Source: Flavobacteriaceae bacterium TMED81 (GTDB taxonomy: Bacteria > Bacteroidota > Bacteroidia > Flavobacteriales > Flavobacteriaceae). Taken from it: a stretch of DNA of 13,869 nucleotides. The DNA is taken from positions 66,709-80,577 of the forward strand of contig NHEI02000027.1 of assembly GCA_002171575.2 (NCBI GenBank), given 5' to 3'. Made by a program: the position numbers and the translations under genes. Numbering within the stretch: position 1 is the first letter of the stretch; each line of letters starts with the position of its first letter. The notes below the pieces were generated by a model that saw nothing but the letters and a program-made list of their open reading frames with translations, was not told where the DNA came from and searched no databases. This document shows, piece after piece, positions 1-7,542 of this stretch.

Positions 1-789
1 GAGGAGAAAGTCAAAGAGATTGTATCTAAACGTATTTCAGAAATCAATACCTTAAAAAGCCAAGATGCATTTCGCAAGGAATTTCTAGGGAATGTAGCCC
101 ACGAACTCAAAACACCGCTATTTACCGTTCAAGGCTATATATCAACTCTCTTAGATGGCGCATTGTCGAATGAAAAAGTCAATAAAAAATACCTTAATCG
201 AGCCAACAAAGGGGTTGATCGACTTCTTTACATCGTCAAAGATCTGGACTTGCTCACACAGCTCGAAACGGAAACGACTGCACTTGTGAAGTCAGATTTT
301 GATATCGTGGAGCACGTCCGAAATATATTTGAATTGCTGGAAATTCGAGCAGCGAAATCCAATATATCCCTTGAGTTTGATAAAGATTATCTCTTCCCAA
401 TCGAGGTATATGCAGATGAGGAACGAATCCAACAAGTTTTTACAAACTTGATTGTGAATTCCATCAAATATGGAAAGAAAAAGGGAACGACCGAAATCCG
501 ATTTGAAGATATCGATGAGGATACAATCAAAGTTCATATTGCTGACAACGGCTTGGGAATCTCTGAAGAACACCTTCCACGCTTGTTTGAACGCTTCTAT
601 CGTGTTGATAAAAGCGGCAGCCGAAAAGAAGGGGGTACTGGCCTAGGACTCTCTATCGTCAAGCACATTGTCGAAGCCCATCAACAGGAACTGCTGGTGG
701 AAAGTCGAGTGGATATCGGTTCTCAATTTTCTTTTACCTTAGACAAGGCAATTAAAAATGCGGATGGAATAGCCGAAATCGATGGGTAG
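1..789 (+). CDS. Sensor histidine kinase, PhoR-like, C-terminal part (5' end outside window)
   Basis: This is the cytoplasmic catalytic half of a two-component sensor kinase. It autophosphorylates on His and passes the phosphate to a response regulator, which is not in the window. The frame is open from base 1 and gives 262 visible residues. The HisKA H-box HELKTPL has its phosphoacceptor His at visible residue 34 (bases 100-102). The ATPase domain follows, with an N-box (NLIVNSIKY, about 149-157), G1 box DNGLG (about 182-186), F-box LFERFYRVD (about 195-203) and G2 box GGTGLGLS (about 211-218). Sensor and membrane segments must lie upstream of the window, so the stimulus is unknown. An internal ATG at 163 falls after the H-box and is not a plausible start. 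The stop overlaps the trmB start by 8 nt, which suggests translational coupling. PhoR-like is inferred from the box sequences and the compact HisKA/HATPase layout. Confidence 0.95.
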   Translation, partial: EEKVKEIVSKRISEINTLKSQDAFRKEFLGNVAHELKTPLFTVQGYISTLLDGALSNEKVNKKYLNRANKGVDRLLYIVKDLDLLTQLETETTALVKSDFDIVEHVRNIFELLEIRAAKSNISLEFDKDYLFPIEVYADEERIQQVFTNLIVNSIKYGKKKGTTEIRFEDIDEDTIKVHIADNGLGISEEHLPRLFERFYRVDKSGSRKEGGTGLGLSIVKHIVEAHQQELLVESRVDIGSQFSFTLDKAIKNADGIAEIDG

Positions 790-1465
790 TAAAAACAAAC
801 TGAAACGCTTTCAAGAGAATGAGACCTTACCCAATGTGATTCAACCCACTAGGGAGTCGCTTGTCAAGGGATCATTTGTCCACAAAGGGGATTGGAAAGA
901 ATATTTTGCAAGCGACAACCCGATCATTGTTGAGCTGGGTTGTGGGAAGGGCGAATATACTGTGGCTCTAGCTCGAGAAAATCCAGATTGTAACTACATC
1001 GGAATTGACATTAAAGGGGCTCGGTTTTGGAGAGGTGCAAAAACAGCACAGGAGGAACAGCTTTCAAATGTGGCGTTTATCCGAACACAAATTGAACTAA
1101 TCGAGCAGGTCTTTGCCCATGACGAGGTCTCTGAAATTTGGTTGACGTTTCCTGACCCACAATTGAAGTTCAAACGGACAAAGCATCGGCTGACAAACCC
1201 CGATTTTTTACTGAAATACCAACGAATTCTCAACTCCAAAGGGGTTGTGCATCTCAAAACCGATAGCGCTTTCCTGCATGGATATACTCTCGGGGTTTTG
1301 GACGGCATGGGCATCCGACCACAAATGGCTCATCACGACGTCTACAAATATGTACATGCTCCAACGGAGGTGGTTTCCATTCAAACCTTTTATGAGCAAC
1401 AGTATTTGGCACAGCAAATCCCAATCACTTACCTAAAATTTAGTTATGAAAAATACCTCAGATAA
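782..1465 (+). CDS. trmB: tRNA (guanine-N7-)-methyltransferase TrmB
   Basis: This enzyme uses S-adenosylmethionine to form N7-methylguanosine, in the family typically at position 46 of the tRNA variable loop; it is cytosolic. The protein has 227 residues, normal for TrmB. The SAM-binding loop ELGCGKGEYT is at residues 51-60, followed by the acidic motif-II region IGIDIKGARFWRGAK (about 73-87). The family hallmark FPDPQLKFKRTKHRLT is at about 123-138, and HLKTDS (about 157-162) supplies a catalytic-region Asp. The C-terminal TYLKFSYEK is also typical. The ATG at 782 lies within the end of the kinase gene (8-nt overlap), and the 3' end overlaps the next gene by 20 nt, so the genes are probably co-transcribed. 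I see no anomaly. Confidence 0.96.
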   Translation: MGSKNKLKRFQENETLPNVIQPTRESLVKGSFVHKGDWKEYFASDNPIIVELGCGKGEYTVALARENPDCNYIGIDIKGARFWRGAKTAQEEQLSNVAFIRTQIELIEQVFAHDEVSEIWLTFPDPQLKFKRTKHRLTNPDFLLKYQRILNSKGVVHLKTDSAFLHGYTLGVLDGMGIRPQMAHHDVYKYVHAPTEVVSIQTFYEQQYLAQQIPITYLKFSYEKYLR

Positions 1466-1784
1466 TACTGATTTTTTTGATCGTGTATACGATGTTGTTC
1501 GTCAAATCCCGGAAGGAAGGGTTACCAGCTATGGCGCAATTGCAGGCCATTTGGGCATGCGCCGATCGGCGCGTATGGTTGGTTGGGCAATGAATGCAGC
1601 CCATTCAAAACCTGATGTTCCAGCACATCGTGTGGTGAATCGCAACGGCTTACTTACTGGAAAACATCATTTTGGAGGGCCGAGAGTGATGCAGCAGTTA
1701 TTGGAGAACGAAGGGCATCAAATCGAAGATGATCAAATTACCCATTTTAAGCAAGTCTTTTGGGATCCGGCAAACCCTATGTAA
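1446..1784 (+). CDS. Alkyltransferase-like (ATL) MGMT-family DNA-binding protein, no reactive Cys
   Basis: This small protein (112 residues) consists only of the DNA-binding domain of O6-alkylguanine-DNA alkyltransferase. It has the helix-turn-helix entry PEGRVTSYGAIA (residues 22-33, with the conserved Tyr at 29) and the SARMVGWAMN recognition helix (about 41-50), whose Arg43 is in the place of the arginine finger. The active-site motif that normally reads PCHR is PAHR at residues 59-62, with Ala60 encoded by GCA at 1623-1625. It therefore cannot accept an alkyl group on Cys. By knowledge of ATL proteins, it more likely binds and flips O6-alkylguanine and marks it for nucleotide excision repair. 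The NRNGLLTGKHHFGG stretch is well kept, which argues against decay. The start ATG lies inside trmB. The role is inferred from the family. Confidence 0.9.
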   Translation: MKNTSDNTDFFDRVYDVVRQIPEGRVTSYGAIAGHLGMRRSARMVGWAMNAAHSKPDVPAHRVVNRNGLLTGKHHFGGPRVMQQLLENEGHQIEDDQITHFKQVFWDPANPM

Positions 1785-1837
1785 GTTGCTGGCTTTGTGC
1801 TATATTTGCAATTTAGAATCATTTTAAAAAAGAAATT

Positions 1838-2965
1838 TTGAAAAAGCCCGCAGTCGAATCTCTGGTTAAAACCATCACACTCCCTGGGTCTTCCCAAACT
1901 ATAGGGGATGCAAATGCGCTAACCAATGTGCAACTCATCGGAAAAGAGATTGTTATCGACTTGGCTCTAGCAAGCCCGAGCTTACAGTCGCGCAAAAAAA
2001 TTGAGGCCCACGTCGGATCAGTATTACAGGACAAAATCGGAGAGAATTATAGCTTTCAAGTCCAGGTGACCCATCAGGCATCTCCCTCTGCGCCACAACC
2101 CAATATCATCAAAGGCAAATCTTTAAAAGGCGTTCAAAATATCGTTGCAATTGCTTCTGGAAAAGGTGGGGTAGGGAAATCTACAGTGACAGCCAATTTG
2201 GCGGTCACCCTTTCAAATATGGGTTTTAAGGTTGGGGTATTGGATGCAGATATTTACGGACCATCTATGCCACTGATGTTTGATGTGGCTTTCGAACGTC
2301 CTTTGTCTGTTCAGGTTGATGGCAAATCAAAGATGAAACCTGTGAGCAACTATGGCGTTCAACTCTTATCAATCGGATTTTTCACAAAGCCAGATCAAGC
2401 CGTGATATGGCGTGGACCGATGGCATCAAAAGCACTCAACCAAATGATTTTTGACGCGGACTGGGGTGAGCTTGATTTTTTATTAATTGACTTACCTCCA
2501 GGAACAGGGGATATTCACCTGAGTATTTTACAAGCGCTTCCAGTGACTGGAGCTGTGGTGGTGAGTACACCACAAGCGGTAGCCCTTGCCGATGCCAAAA
2601 AAGGGGTTGCCATGTTCCAGCAAGATTCGATTCAGGTTCCTGTTTTGGGAGTTGTAGAGAATATGTCCTACTTTACCCCAGAAGAATTGCCAGAGAATAA
2701 ATATTACATTTTTGGAAGAGATGGCGCCAAATATCTAGCAGAAGATGTTGGGGTGCCTTTTTTAGGCGATTTGCCACTGGTGCAAAGTCTTCGTGAAGCT
2801 GGAGACATAGGAAGACCGGCTGTGTTGCAAGGCGGTGTCACTGAAGATGCATTTACGAGCATCACACAATCACTCATTACAGAACTGGTACAACGAAACA
2901 AAGAATTACCCCCAACCGAAATTGTGAAGATCACCACCATGGCGGGATGTTCAGCAGTTTCCTAA
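1838..2965 (+). CDS. mrp: Mrp/ApbC/NBP35-family Fe-S cluster carrier P-loop ATPase
   Basis: This is a cytosolic P-loop ATPase thought to bind and transfer Fe-S clusters to apoproteins. Residues 1 to about 80 form a MIP18/DUF59-like domain. A linker leads to the deviant Walker A SGKGGVGKST (about 107-116), then DADIYGPSMP and the Walker B-like LLIDLPPGTGD. Length (375 residues) fits the family. The usual CxxC after ENMSYF is missing: the sequence continues TPEELPENKYYIFG, and the only cysteine is Cys371 near the C-terminus. The start is uncertain. The frame opens after a TAG at 1814-1816 and has no ATG; TTG at 1838 is the first standard alternative codon, behind an A-rich leader. The KKEI codons just upstream also look like the usual family N-terminus, so initiation at ATT 1835 or further upstream cannot be excluded. 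A 53-nt gap separates it from the ATL gene. Confidence 0.93.
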   Translation: MKKPAVESLVKTITLPGSSQTIGDANALTNVQLIGKEIVIDLALASPSLQSRKKIEAHVGSVLQDKIGENYSFQVQVTHQASPSAPQPNIIKGKSLKGVQNIVAIASGKGGVGKSTVTANLAVTLSNMGFKVGVLDADIYGPSMPLMFDVAFERPLSVQVDGKSKMKPVSNYGVQLLSIGFFTKPDQAVIWRGPMASKALNQMIFDADWGELDFLLIDLPPGTGDIHLSILQALPVTGAVVVSTPQAVALADAKKGVAMFQQDSIQVPVLGVVENMSYFTPEELPENKYYIFGRDGAKYLAEDVGVPFLGDLPLVQSLREAGDIGRPAVLQGGVTEDAFTSITQSLITELVQRNKELPPTEIVKITTMAGCSAVS

Positions 2966-2975
2966 ATATTTGAGT

Positions 2976-3206
2976 ATGGTAGAAGTCAAAGCACAAGTAG
3001 AACAAGCCCTAGATGAAATACGTCCCTTTCTGGTAAATGATGGCGGAAACATTTCCTTAGTCGCTATTGAGGGAGATACGGTCATTGTGGAACTTGAAGG
3101 GAACTGCATATCCTGTTCAGTCAATCAAATGACCCTGCAATTGGGAGTAGAGACAACCATTAAAAAGTACGCTCCGCAAATCAAAAAGGTTGTCAAGGTT
3201 AACTAA
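2976..3206 (+). CDS. Nfu/NifU C-terminal-domain Fe-S scaffold or carrier protein
   Basis: This is a stand-alone Nfu domain of 76 residues. Such proteins bind a [4Fe-4S] cluster between two subunits through a CxxC and deliver it to client enzymes. The sequence shows the N-terminal helix ending in IRPFLVNDGGNISLV, then VELEGNCISCSVNQMTLQLGVE with the CxxC (Cys-Ile-Ser-Cys), and an amphipathic C-terminal helix. I chose ATG 2976 over the in-frame TTG six bases upstream (2970) because it is the only ATG and gives the normal family N-terminus. It begins 10 nt after the mrp stop, so the two Fe-S genes are almost certainly co-transcribed and functionally linked. No A-type or SUF partner is in view. 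Confidence 0.93.
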   Translation: MVEVKAQVEQALDEIRPFLVNDGGNISLVAIEGDTVIVELEGNCISCSVNQMTLQLGVETTIKKYAPQIKKVVKVN

Positions 3207-3348
3207 TTTTTATGACAACTGGTTTTTGATTTTCTTTTAACAAGCGTTTTTCATTTTTAAATGTTCATATTCAACCAAAAAACCAGTTGGTAAATCTTAG
3301 TTATTTTAGCTCGAATAGCTATATTGTGAAGCCAAAAAAACAGCACTT
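3207..3348. promoter_or_regulatory. Intergenic region with 12-bp inverted repeat upstream of the sugar symporter
   Basis: CAACTGGTTTTT (3216-3227) is perfectly mirrored by AAAAACCAGTTG (3278-3289), with 50 nt between the arms. No T-run follows the right arm, so it is not a normal intrinsic terminator of the mrp-nfu unit. Each arm contains a pseudo-palindrome, AACTGGTT or AACCAGTT, and the two centres are about 62 bp apart, close to six helical turns. That spacing would suit a repressor pair upstream of the symporter. A TATATTG box lies at 3320-3326, 22 nt before the start codon. The repeat is directly visible; any regulatory role is inference. Confidence 0.4.
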
Positions 3349-5037
3349 ATGGATTTTTCTACCCTCGACTTTGTCGTATTCGCGCTTTACGCACTCATCA
3401 TTTTATCAATTGGACTTTATGTGTCCCGCCAAAAGAAGGGTGAGACTAAAAGTGCGGAGGATTATTTTTTAGCAGGTAAATCATTGCCTTGGTGGGCGAT
3501 TGGTGCTTCGCTCATTGCTGCCAACATCTCAGCCGAGCAGTTTATTGGCATGTCTGGATCTGGCTTTGCACTTGGACTTGCGATTGCCTCCTATGAGTGG
3601 ATGGCAGCCATTACGCTACTTGTGGTTGGAAAATACTTTCTGCCCATTTTTATTGAAAAAGGACTCTATACGATTCCAGAGTTTATCGAAAAACGATATA
3701 GCACCAACCTTAAAACCATATTGGCGGTATTTTGGATTGCACTCTTTGTGTTTGTCAACCTTACAACCGTTCTCTTTTTAGGTGGGAAAGCACTGGACAC
3801 CATTGTTGGAAGCGGCGATGGAAGCATCTTACTCAAAAGCATCATTGGACTTGGTCTGTTTGCTGCTGCCTACTCCCTTTGGGGCGGACTGGCAGCTGTG
3901 GCTTGGACCGACGTGGTGCAAGTGGTACTGCTTATTATTGGCGGACTATTGATGGCTTACTTTGCCCTAGCCAACGTCACAGACTCTGGTAGCTTTATCG
4001 ATGGACTGAAATACCTCTATGAAAAAACACCTGAACGCTTTTCGATGATACTCTCCAAAGGAGAAATCATAACCCCCAACGGAAGAGACGCTTGGTGGGA
4101 TCTTCCAGGTCTAGCAGTACTCATTGGCGGAATGTGGGTCGCCAACCTTTACTACTGGGGCTTTAACCAATACATCATTCAAAGAACACTGGCAGCCAAA
4201 AGCTTAAAAGAAGGACAAAAAGGGATTGTGTTTGCAGCTTTTCTAAAGCTGATTATCCCTGTGATTGTCGTACTTCCGGGTATCATTGCCTATGTGATGA
4301 ACCTAGACCCTGAGACTGGCACCCTAAACATGGGACTCCTCAGCAGTGAGGGCTTTTTGGGAACGGCTGGCAATGTCGCCAACGATAATGCCGCACCTTG
4401 GCTGATTAAAAACTTTATTCCAGTGGGACTCAAGGGTCTTATCCTAGCAGCATTAGCCGCAGCGATCGTATCTTCACTAGCTTCGATGATTAACTCTACA
4501 TCCACCATATTTACAATGGACATCTACAAATCGATGTTTAACAAAAATGCCAACGACAAGCAAATGGTGAAAGTGGGTCGTTTGACAGGACTTGTGGCGC
4601 TTATCATCGCCATGCTGATTGCACCACAATTGGGTAGTCTAGGGCAGGTATTCCAATTTATCCAAGAATATACAGGTGTTGTAAGTCCAGGGATTTTGGC
4701 AGTCTTCTTAATGGGACTGTTCTACAAAAAAGCCACCAACAATGCAGCGATTTGGGGTGTTATATTGTCCATACCGATTGCTATGTACTTCAAAGTAGCA
4801 CCCAACGGCTGGAGTGATGCTGCAATGTTTGTGAACCTTCCGTTTATGCATCAGATGATGCTCACTTGTATCGGAACGCTGCTCGTGATTGCAGGCATCA
4901 GTAAGCTTGAAGGCAATCAGGATGACCCAAAAGGCATCGTATTGAGCAAACAGCTCTTTGCAACTGGCAAAACCTTTAATGTAGGCGCCTTTGGGGTGTT
5001 GTTAATCACAGTGCTATTGTATGCCTTGTTCTGGTAA
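3349..5037 (+). CDS. Sodium/sugar symporter, SSS family, vSGLT (SglT)-like
   Basis: This inner-membrane Na+-driven hexose symporter of 562 residues is strikingly similar over its whole length to the Vibrio galactose transporter vSGLT as I remember it. Family positions map well. Gln64 and Glu83 (in SAEQFIGMSGSG...SYEWM), Asn266 and Tyr269 (ANLYYWGFNQY) and Lys300 (FAAFLK) match the sugar-site residues Gln69, Glu88, Asn260, Tyr263 and Lys294. Ala57, Ile60, Ala372, Ser375 and Ser376 match the Na+ site. Ser91 of vSGLT is Ala86 here. About 14 hydrophobic segments are visible, and the C-terminus (VLLYALFW) ends in a membrane helix as in vSGLT. Galactose or glucose is the likely substrate, but epimer preference cannot be read from the sequence. 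It is convergent with the aquaporin gene, with 16 nt between them. Confidence 0.95.
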   Translation: MDFSTLDFVVFALYALIILSIGLYVSRQKKGETKSAEDYFLAGKSLPWWAIGASLIAANISAEQFIGMSGSGFALGLAIASYEWMAAITLLVVGKYFLPIFIEKGLYTIPEFIEKRYSTNLKTILAVFWIALFVFVNLTTVLFLGGKALDTIVGSGDGSILLKSIIGLGLFAAAYSLWGGLAAVAWTDVVQVVLLIIGGLLMAYFALANVTDSGSFIDGLKYLYEKTPERFSMILSKGEIITPNGRDAWWDLPGLAVLIGGMWVANLYYWGFNQYIIQRTLAAKSLKEGQKGIVFAAFLKLIIPVIVVLPGIIAYVMNLDPETGTLNMGLLSSEGFLGTAGNVANDNAAPWLIKNFIPVGLKGLILAALAAAIVSSLASMINSTSTIFTMDIYKSMFNKNANDKQMVKVGRLTGLVALIIAMLIAPQLGSLGQVFQFIQEYTGVVSPGILAVFLMGLFYKKATNNAAIWGVILSIPIAMYFKVAPNGWSDAAMFVNLPFMHQMMLTCIGTLLVIAGISKLEGNQDDPKGIVLSKQLFATGKTFNVGAFGVLLITVLLYALFW

Positions 5038-5053
5038 ATAAGAAAGGTATAAA

Positions 5054-5794
5054 CTATATTAAAAACATATAGACAACCCCAGCAATAAGACCTCCGACAA
5101 TTGGTGCCATAGCTGGAATCCAAGCATACGACCAGTCTGGTTTTGCCTTTTTACCTCTTAGCAAGGTGTATACGATCCGAGGGCCTAGATCTCGAGCGGG
5201 ATTAATCGCATAACCCGTTGTTCCACCTAATGACATTCCTAGTCCCCATACTAATATCCCGACAGGGAGTGATTCCATAGACCCTATTCCATATTGTAAG
5301 GATTCGATACCTTCAATTTTTATAGTGGGCTTGGCAATAAAAAAAATCAAAAACACTAGAAAAAAACTAGCAACAAATTCACTAAAAAAGTTGTTTTTAA
5401 AGTTTCTGATTGCGGGAGTTGTAGAGAAACATTTTTTGATGGTGATTTCATTTTCTGTTGCTTTAATGTGATCGATATAGAAAACATAAACGATAACGGA
5501 GGCAAAAATAGATCCAAGAATTTGAGTAATAATATAGATGGGTACTAGAGACCAAGCAAATTTATTTGACATCGCCATACCCAGAGTAACAGCAGGGTTG
5601 AGGTGAGCACCGCTAAACTGACCAGCAACGATTACGCCAAAAAAAACTGCAAATCCCCATGCCGAAGTCAGTAGCATCCATTTGCTTCCCTCATTATTTG
5701 CATAGGTGTTTCTCAAGTTGAGATTGGCAACAACACCCAATCCCAACGACATCATAGTAAATGTACCGATAAACTCTGCAACAATTGAATTCAT
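5054..5794 (-). CDS. MIP-family aquaglyceroporin, GlpF-like
   Basis: This is a membrane channel for small polyols and/or water, 246 residues with six hydrophobic helices and two half-helices. The first NPA motif is in SGAHLNPAVT (Asn66-Ala68) and the second in GYAINPARDLGPR (198-200). The Asp after NPAR is a mark of the glycerol-conducting branch. The predicted selectivity filter is Trp46, Tyr195 and Arg201, against Trp48, Phe200 and Arg206 in E. coli GlpF, so the pore is probably wide enough for glycerol or similar polyols. No glycerol kinase is nearby. The gene is clearly more AT-rich than the transporters on either side, with long A-runs around 5338-5400, and has the opposite strand, which suggests separate acquisition. 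Start ATG is at 5794-5792 and the stop is TAG. Confidence 0.93.
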   Translation of the reverse strand: MNSIVAEFIGTFTMMSLGLGVVANLNLRNTYANNEGSKWMLLTSAWGFAVFFGVIVAGQFSGAHLNPAVTLGMAMSNKFAWSLVPIYIITQILGSIFASVIVYVFYIDHIKATENEITIKKCFSTTPAIRNFKNNFFSEFVASFFLVFLIFFIAKPTIKIEGIESLQYGIGSMESLPVGILVWGLGMSLGGTTGYAINPARDLGPRIVYTLLRGKKAKPDWSYAWIPAMAPIVGGLIAGVVYMFLI

Positions 5795-5802
5795 TAGTAA
5801 TT

Positions 5803-5810
5803 CAAAATTA
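5803..5810 (-). promoter_or_regulatory. Candidate -7 box for the aquaporin gene
   Basis: On the minus strand the sequence reads TAATTTTG, an exact match to the Bacteroidota -7 consensus TAnnTTTG, 8 nt before the ATG. No good TTG -33 partner is visible at the usual spacing. If used, the transcript would be nearly leaderless. Confidence 0.25.
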
Positions 5811-5948
5811 GCTTAATGAAACGAATTGATTGTTACTTTAATATTATATGTACTTGGAATTTAAAGAATTGTATGGGATTATTTTAAGGCAGCCCTACAG
5901 TCAATAAAGAATTAATTTTTTTAGGATCTAGAATCAAAATAGGTAATA

Positions 5949-5974
5949 TTGTTCAAGCTAAATTATCTATATTG
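5949..5974 (+). promoter_or_regulatory. Candidate promoter for the MFS-symporter operon
   Basis: TTG (5949-5951) and TATATTG (5968-5974) are separated by 16 nt and sit just upstream of the first gene of the operon. The match to the Bacteroidota TTG...TAnnTTTG pattern is imperfect. A similar TATATTG box precedes the vSGLT-like gene (3320-3326). This is the most likely site because the three downstream genes have no internal gaps longer than 15 nt. Confidence 0.3.
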
Positions 5975-5988
5975 ACAAAAAACAACTA

Positions 5989-7287
5989 ATGACTACCAAC
6001 GCAAACAACAAAACTGCGATTGCCATAATTGCGGGACTTTTTTTCATTTTTGGATTTATCACTTGGGTCAATGGGGCTTTGATTCCCTTTATGAAGACCA
6101 TCAATGAACTCACCGAGGCACAGTCTTACTTAGTGGCTTCGGCTTCTTACATCTCTTTTGTAGTTATGGCACTTCCTGCTTCATATCTTCTTGAAAAGGT
6201 AGGTTATAAAATGGGCATGTCAGTTGGGCTCTTTATTATGGCGATTGGTGCACTGGTATTTATTCCAGCTGCTGAAGCACGTACCTATTGGATGTTCTTG
6301 ACGGGGATTTTTATACAAGGTACGGGGATGACCATTTTGCAAACCGCTGCCAATCCATACATCACCATACTTGGACCCATAGAAAGTGGTGCACAACGCA
6401 TCGCCATTATGGGGATTGCCAATAAGGTTGCGGGAGCACTTGGATCTTTGATTTTTGGCGCCATACTTCTCAGAGGGATTGATGAAGTCAATGCCCAACT
6501 CGATAGCGTTTCTGCTAGCGAAAAAGCGACATTATTAAATCAAATGGCCGATAGTGTATTTACTCCTTATTTGGTGATGGCGATTGTCTTGTTTGTTTTG
6601 GGTCTTTTGATGCATAAAGCACCATTGCCCAATGTAGAGGCAGCTATAGATGCCAATACGAAGTCACATGGAGAATCTCAAAAAACGATATTTCAATACC
6701 CACACTTATGGCTGGGAATGCTGACTCTGTTTGTGTATGTTGGTGCTGAGGTCATCGCTGGGGACTCCATCATTGCCTATGGGATTGCTCTTGGCATCTC
6801 GGCCTCAACTGCCAAGTTTTTTACTACCTTCACACTAATGGCCATGGTAGCAACTTATGCTCTTGGGGTGGTTCTGATCCCAAAGTACATCAGCCAGCAA
6901 AAAGCACTTCAAATCAGCGCTTTGTTGGGTATCGTATTTAGCATTTTAATCTTGACAACGGACGGATTTACATCTGTTTTGTTTGTTGCTGCCTTAGGAA
7001 TTGCCAACGCTTTGGTATGGCCTGCAGTCTGGCCACTTACTCTAGAGGGATTGGGCAAACACACCAAAACGGCATCTGCCTTATTGATTATGGCGATCGC
7101 TGGAGGAGCGATTATACCTCATTTATACGGAAGACTAGTAGATCAAGGCAAGGAAACCCTGATGCAGTCAGGACTTACATCTTCTGATGCCTTGGCCACT
7201 TCTGCACAAGAAAGCTATTATATTCTGATACCGTGTTATCTCATTATCTTTGGTTTTGCGGTTTTTGCAAAACGATTACGGAACTAA
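5989..7287 (+). CDS. Sugar MFS transporter, FucP/GluP (fucose or glucose/galactose permease) type
   Basis: This inner-membrane major facilitator permease of 432 residues, with about 12 hydrophobic segments, has the length of E. coli FucP. Family marks are FIFGFITWVNGALIPFMK in helix 1, the loop LLEKVGYKMGM, and the AANPYITILGP segment followed by SGAQRIAIMGIANKVAGALGSLIFG, which resembles the GluP branch (glucose/galactose) more than strict FucP. The late WPAVWPLTLEGLGKHTKTASALLIMAIAGGAI region is also typical. Members are usually sugar:H+ symporters. The substrate is not decidable from sequence: fucose, glucose, galactose or another monosaccharide. It leads a tight operon; the DUF4212 gene starts 15 nt after its stop. 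Confidence 0.92.
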   Translation: MTTNANNKTAIAIIAGLFFIFGFITWVNGALIPFMKTINELTEAQSYLVASASYISFVVMALPASYLLEKVGYKMGMSVGLFIMAIGALVFIPAAEARTYWMFLTGIFIQGTGMTILQTAANPYITILGPIESGAQRIAIMGIANKVAGALGSLIFGAILLRGIDEVNAQLDSVSASEKATLLNQMADSVFTPYLVMAIVLFVLGLLMHKAPLPNVEAAIDANTKSHGESQKTIFQYPHLWLGMLTLFVYVGAEVIAGDSIIAYGIALGISASTAKFFTTFTLMAMVATYALGVVLIPKYISQQKALQISALLGIVFSILILTTDGFTSVLFVAALGIANALVWPAVWPLTLEGLGKHTKTASALLIMAIAGGAIIPHLYGRLVDQGKETLMQSGLTSSDALATSAQESYYILIPCYLIIFGFAVFAKRLRN

Positions 7288-7302
7288 TTCAATACTTCAA
7301 CT

Positions 7303-7539
7303 ATGAAAAATAGCTATTGGAAGAAAAACATCCGCTACATCAAGATACTTCTCAGTCTATGGTTTATTGTCTCTTTTGGCTGCGGGATTTTATTTGTAGA
7401 ACAGTTAAACACCATTCAAATCGGTGGTTTTAAACTCGGCTTTTGGTTTGCCCAGCAGGGGTCTATTTTTGGCTTTGTTGCCATTATTTTCACCTATATC
7501 TATTTGATGAACAAACTCGATCAAACACAAAATAAATAA
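7303..7539 (+). CDS. DUF4212 small subunit of sodium/solute symporter
   Basis: This is a 78-residue membrane protein with two hydrophobic helices (about 12-32 and 46-69). The conserved signature is YWKKN near the start, WFIVSFGCGILF in helix 1, and GFKLGFWFAQQGSIFGFV between the helices. From family knowledge (TIGR03647/DUF4212), this protein is almost always encoded directly before a VC_2705-type symporter and is presumed to be its accessory subunit. That is exactly the case here, with only 3 nt between the genes. The LGFWFAQQGS motif is diagnostic. Its biochemical role is not known to me. Confidence 0.93.
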   Translation: MKNSYWKKNIRYIKILLSLWFIVSFGCGILFVEQLNTIQIGGFKLGFWFAQQGSIFGFVAIIFTYIYLMNKLDQTQNK

Positions 7540-7542
7540 ACG

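Noticed and set aside
2970..2975. TTG at 2970 as the start of the Nfu gene
   Set aside because: The ATG six bases downstream gives the normal family N-terminus.
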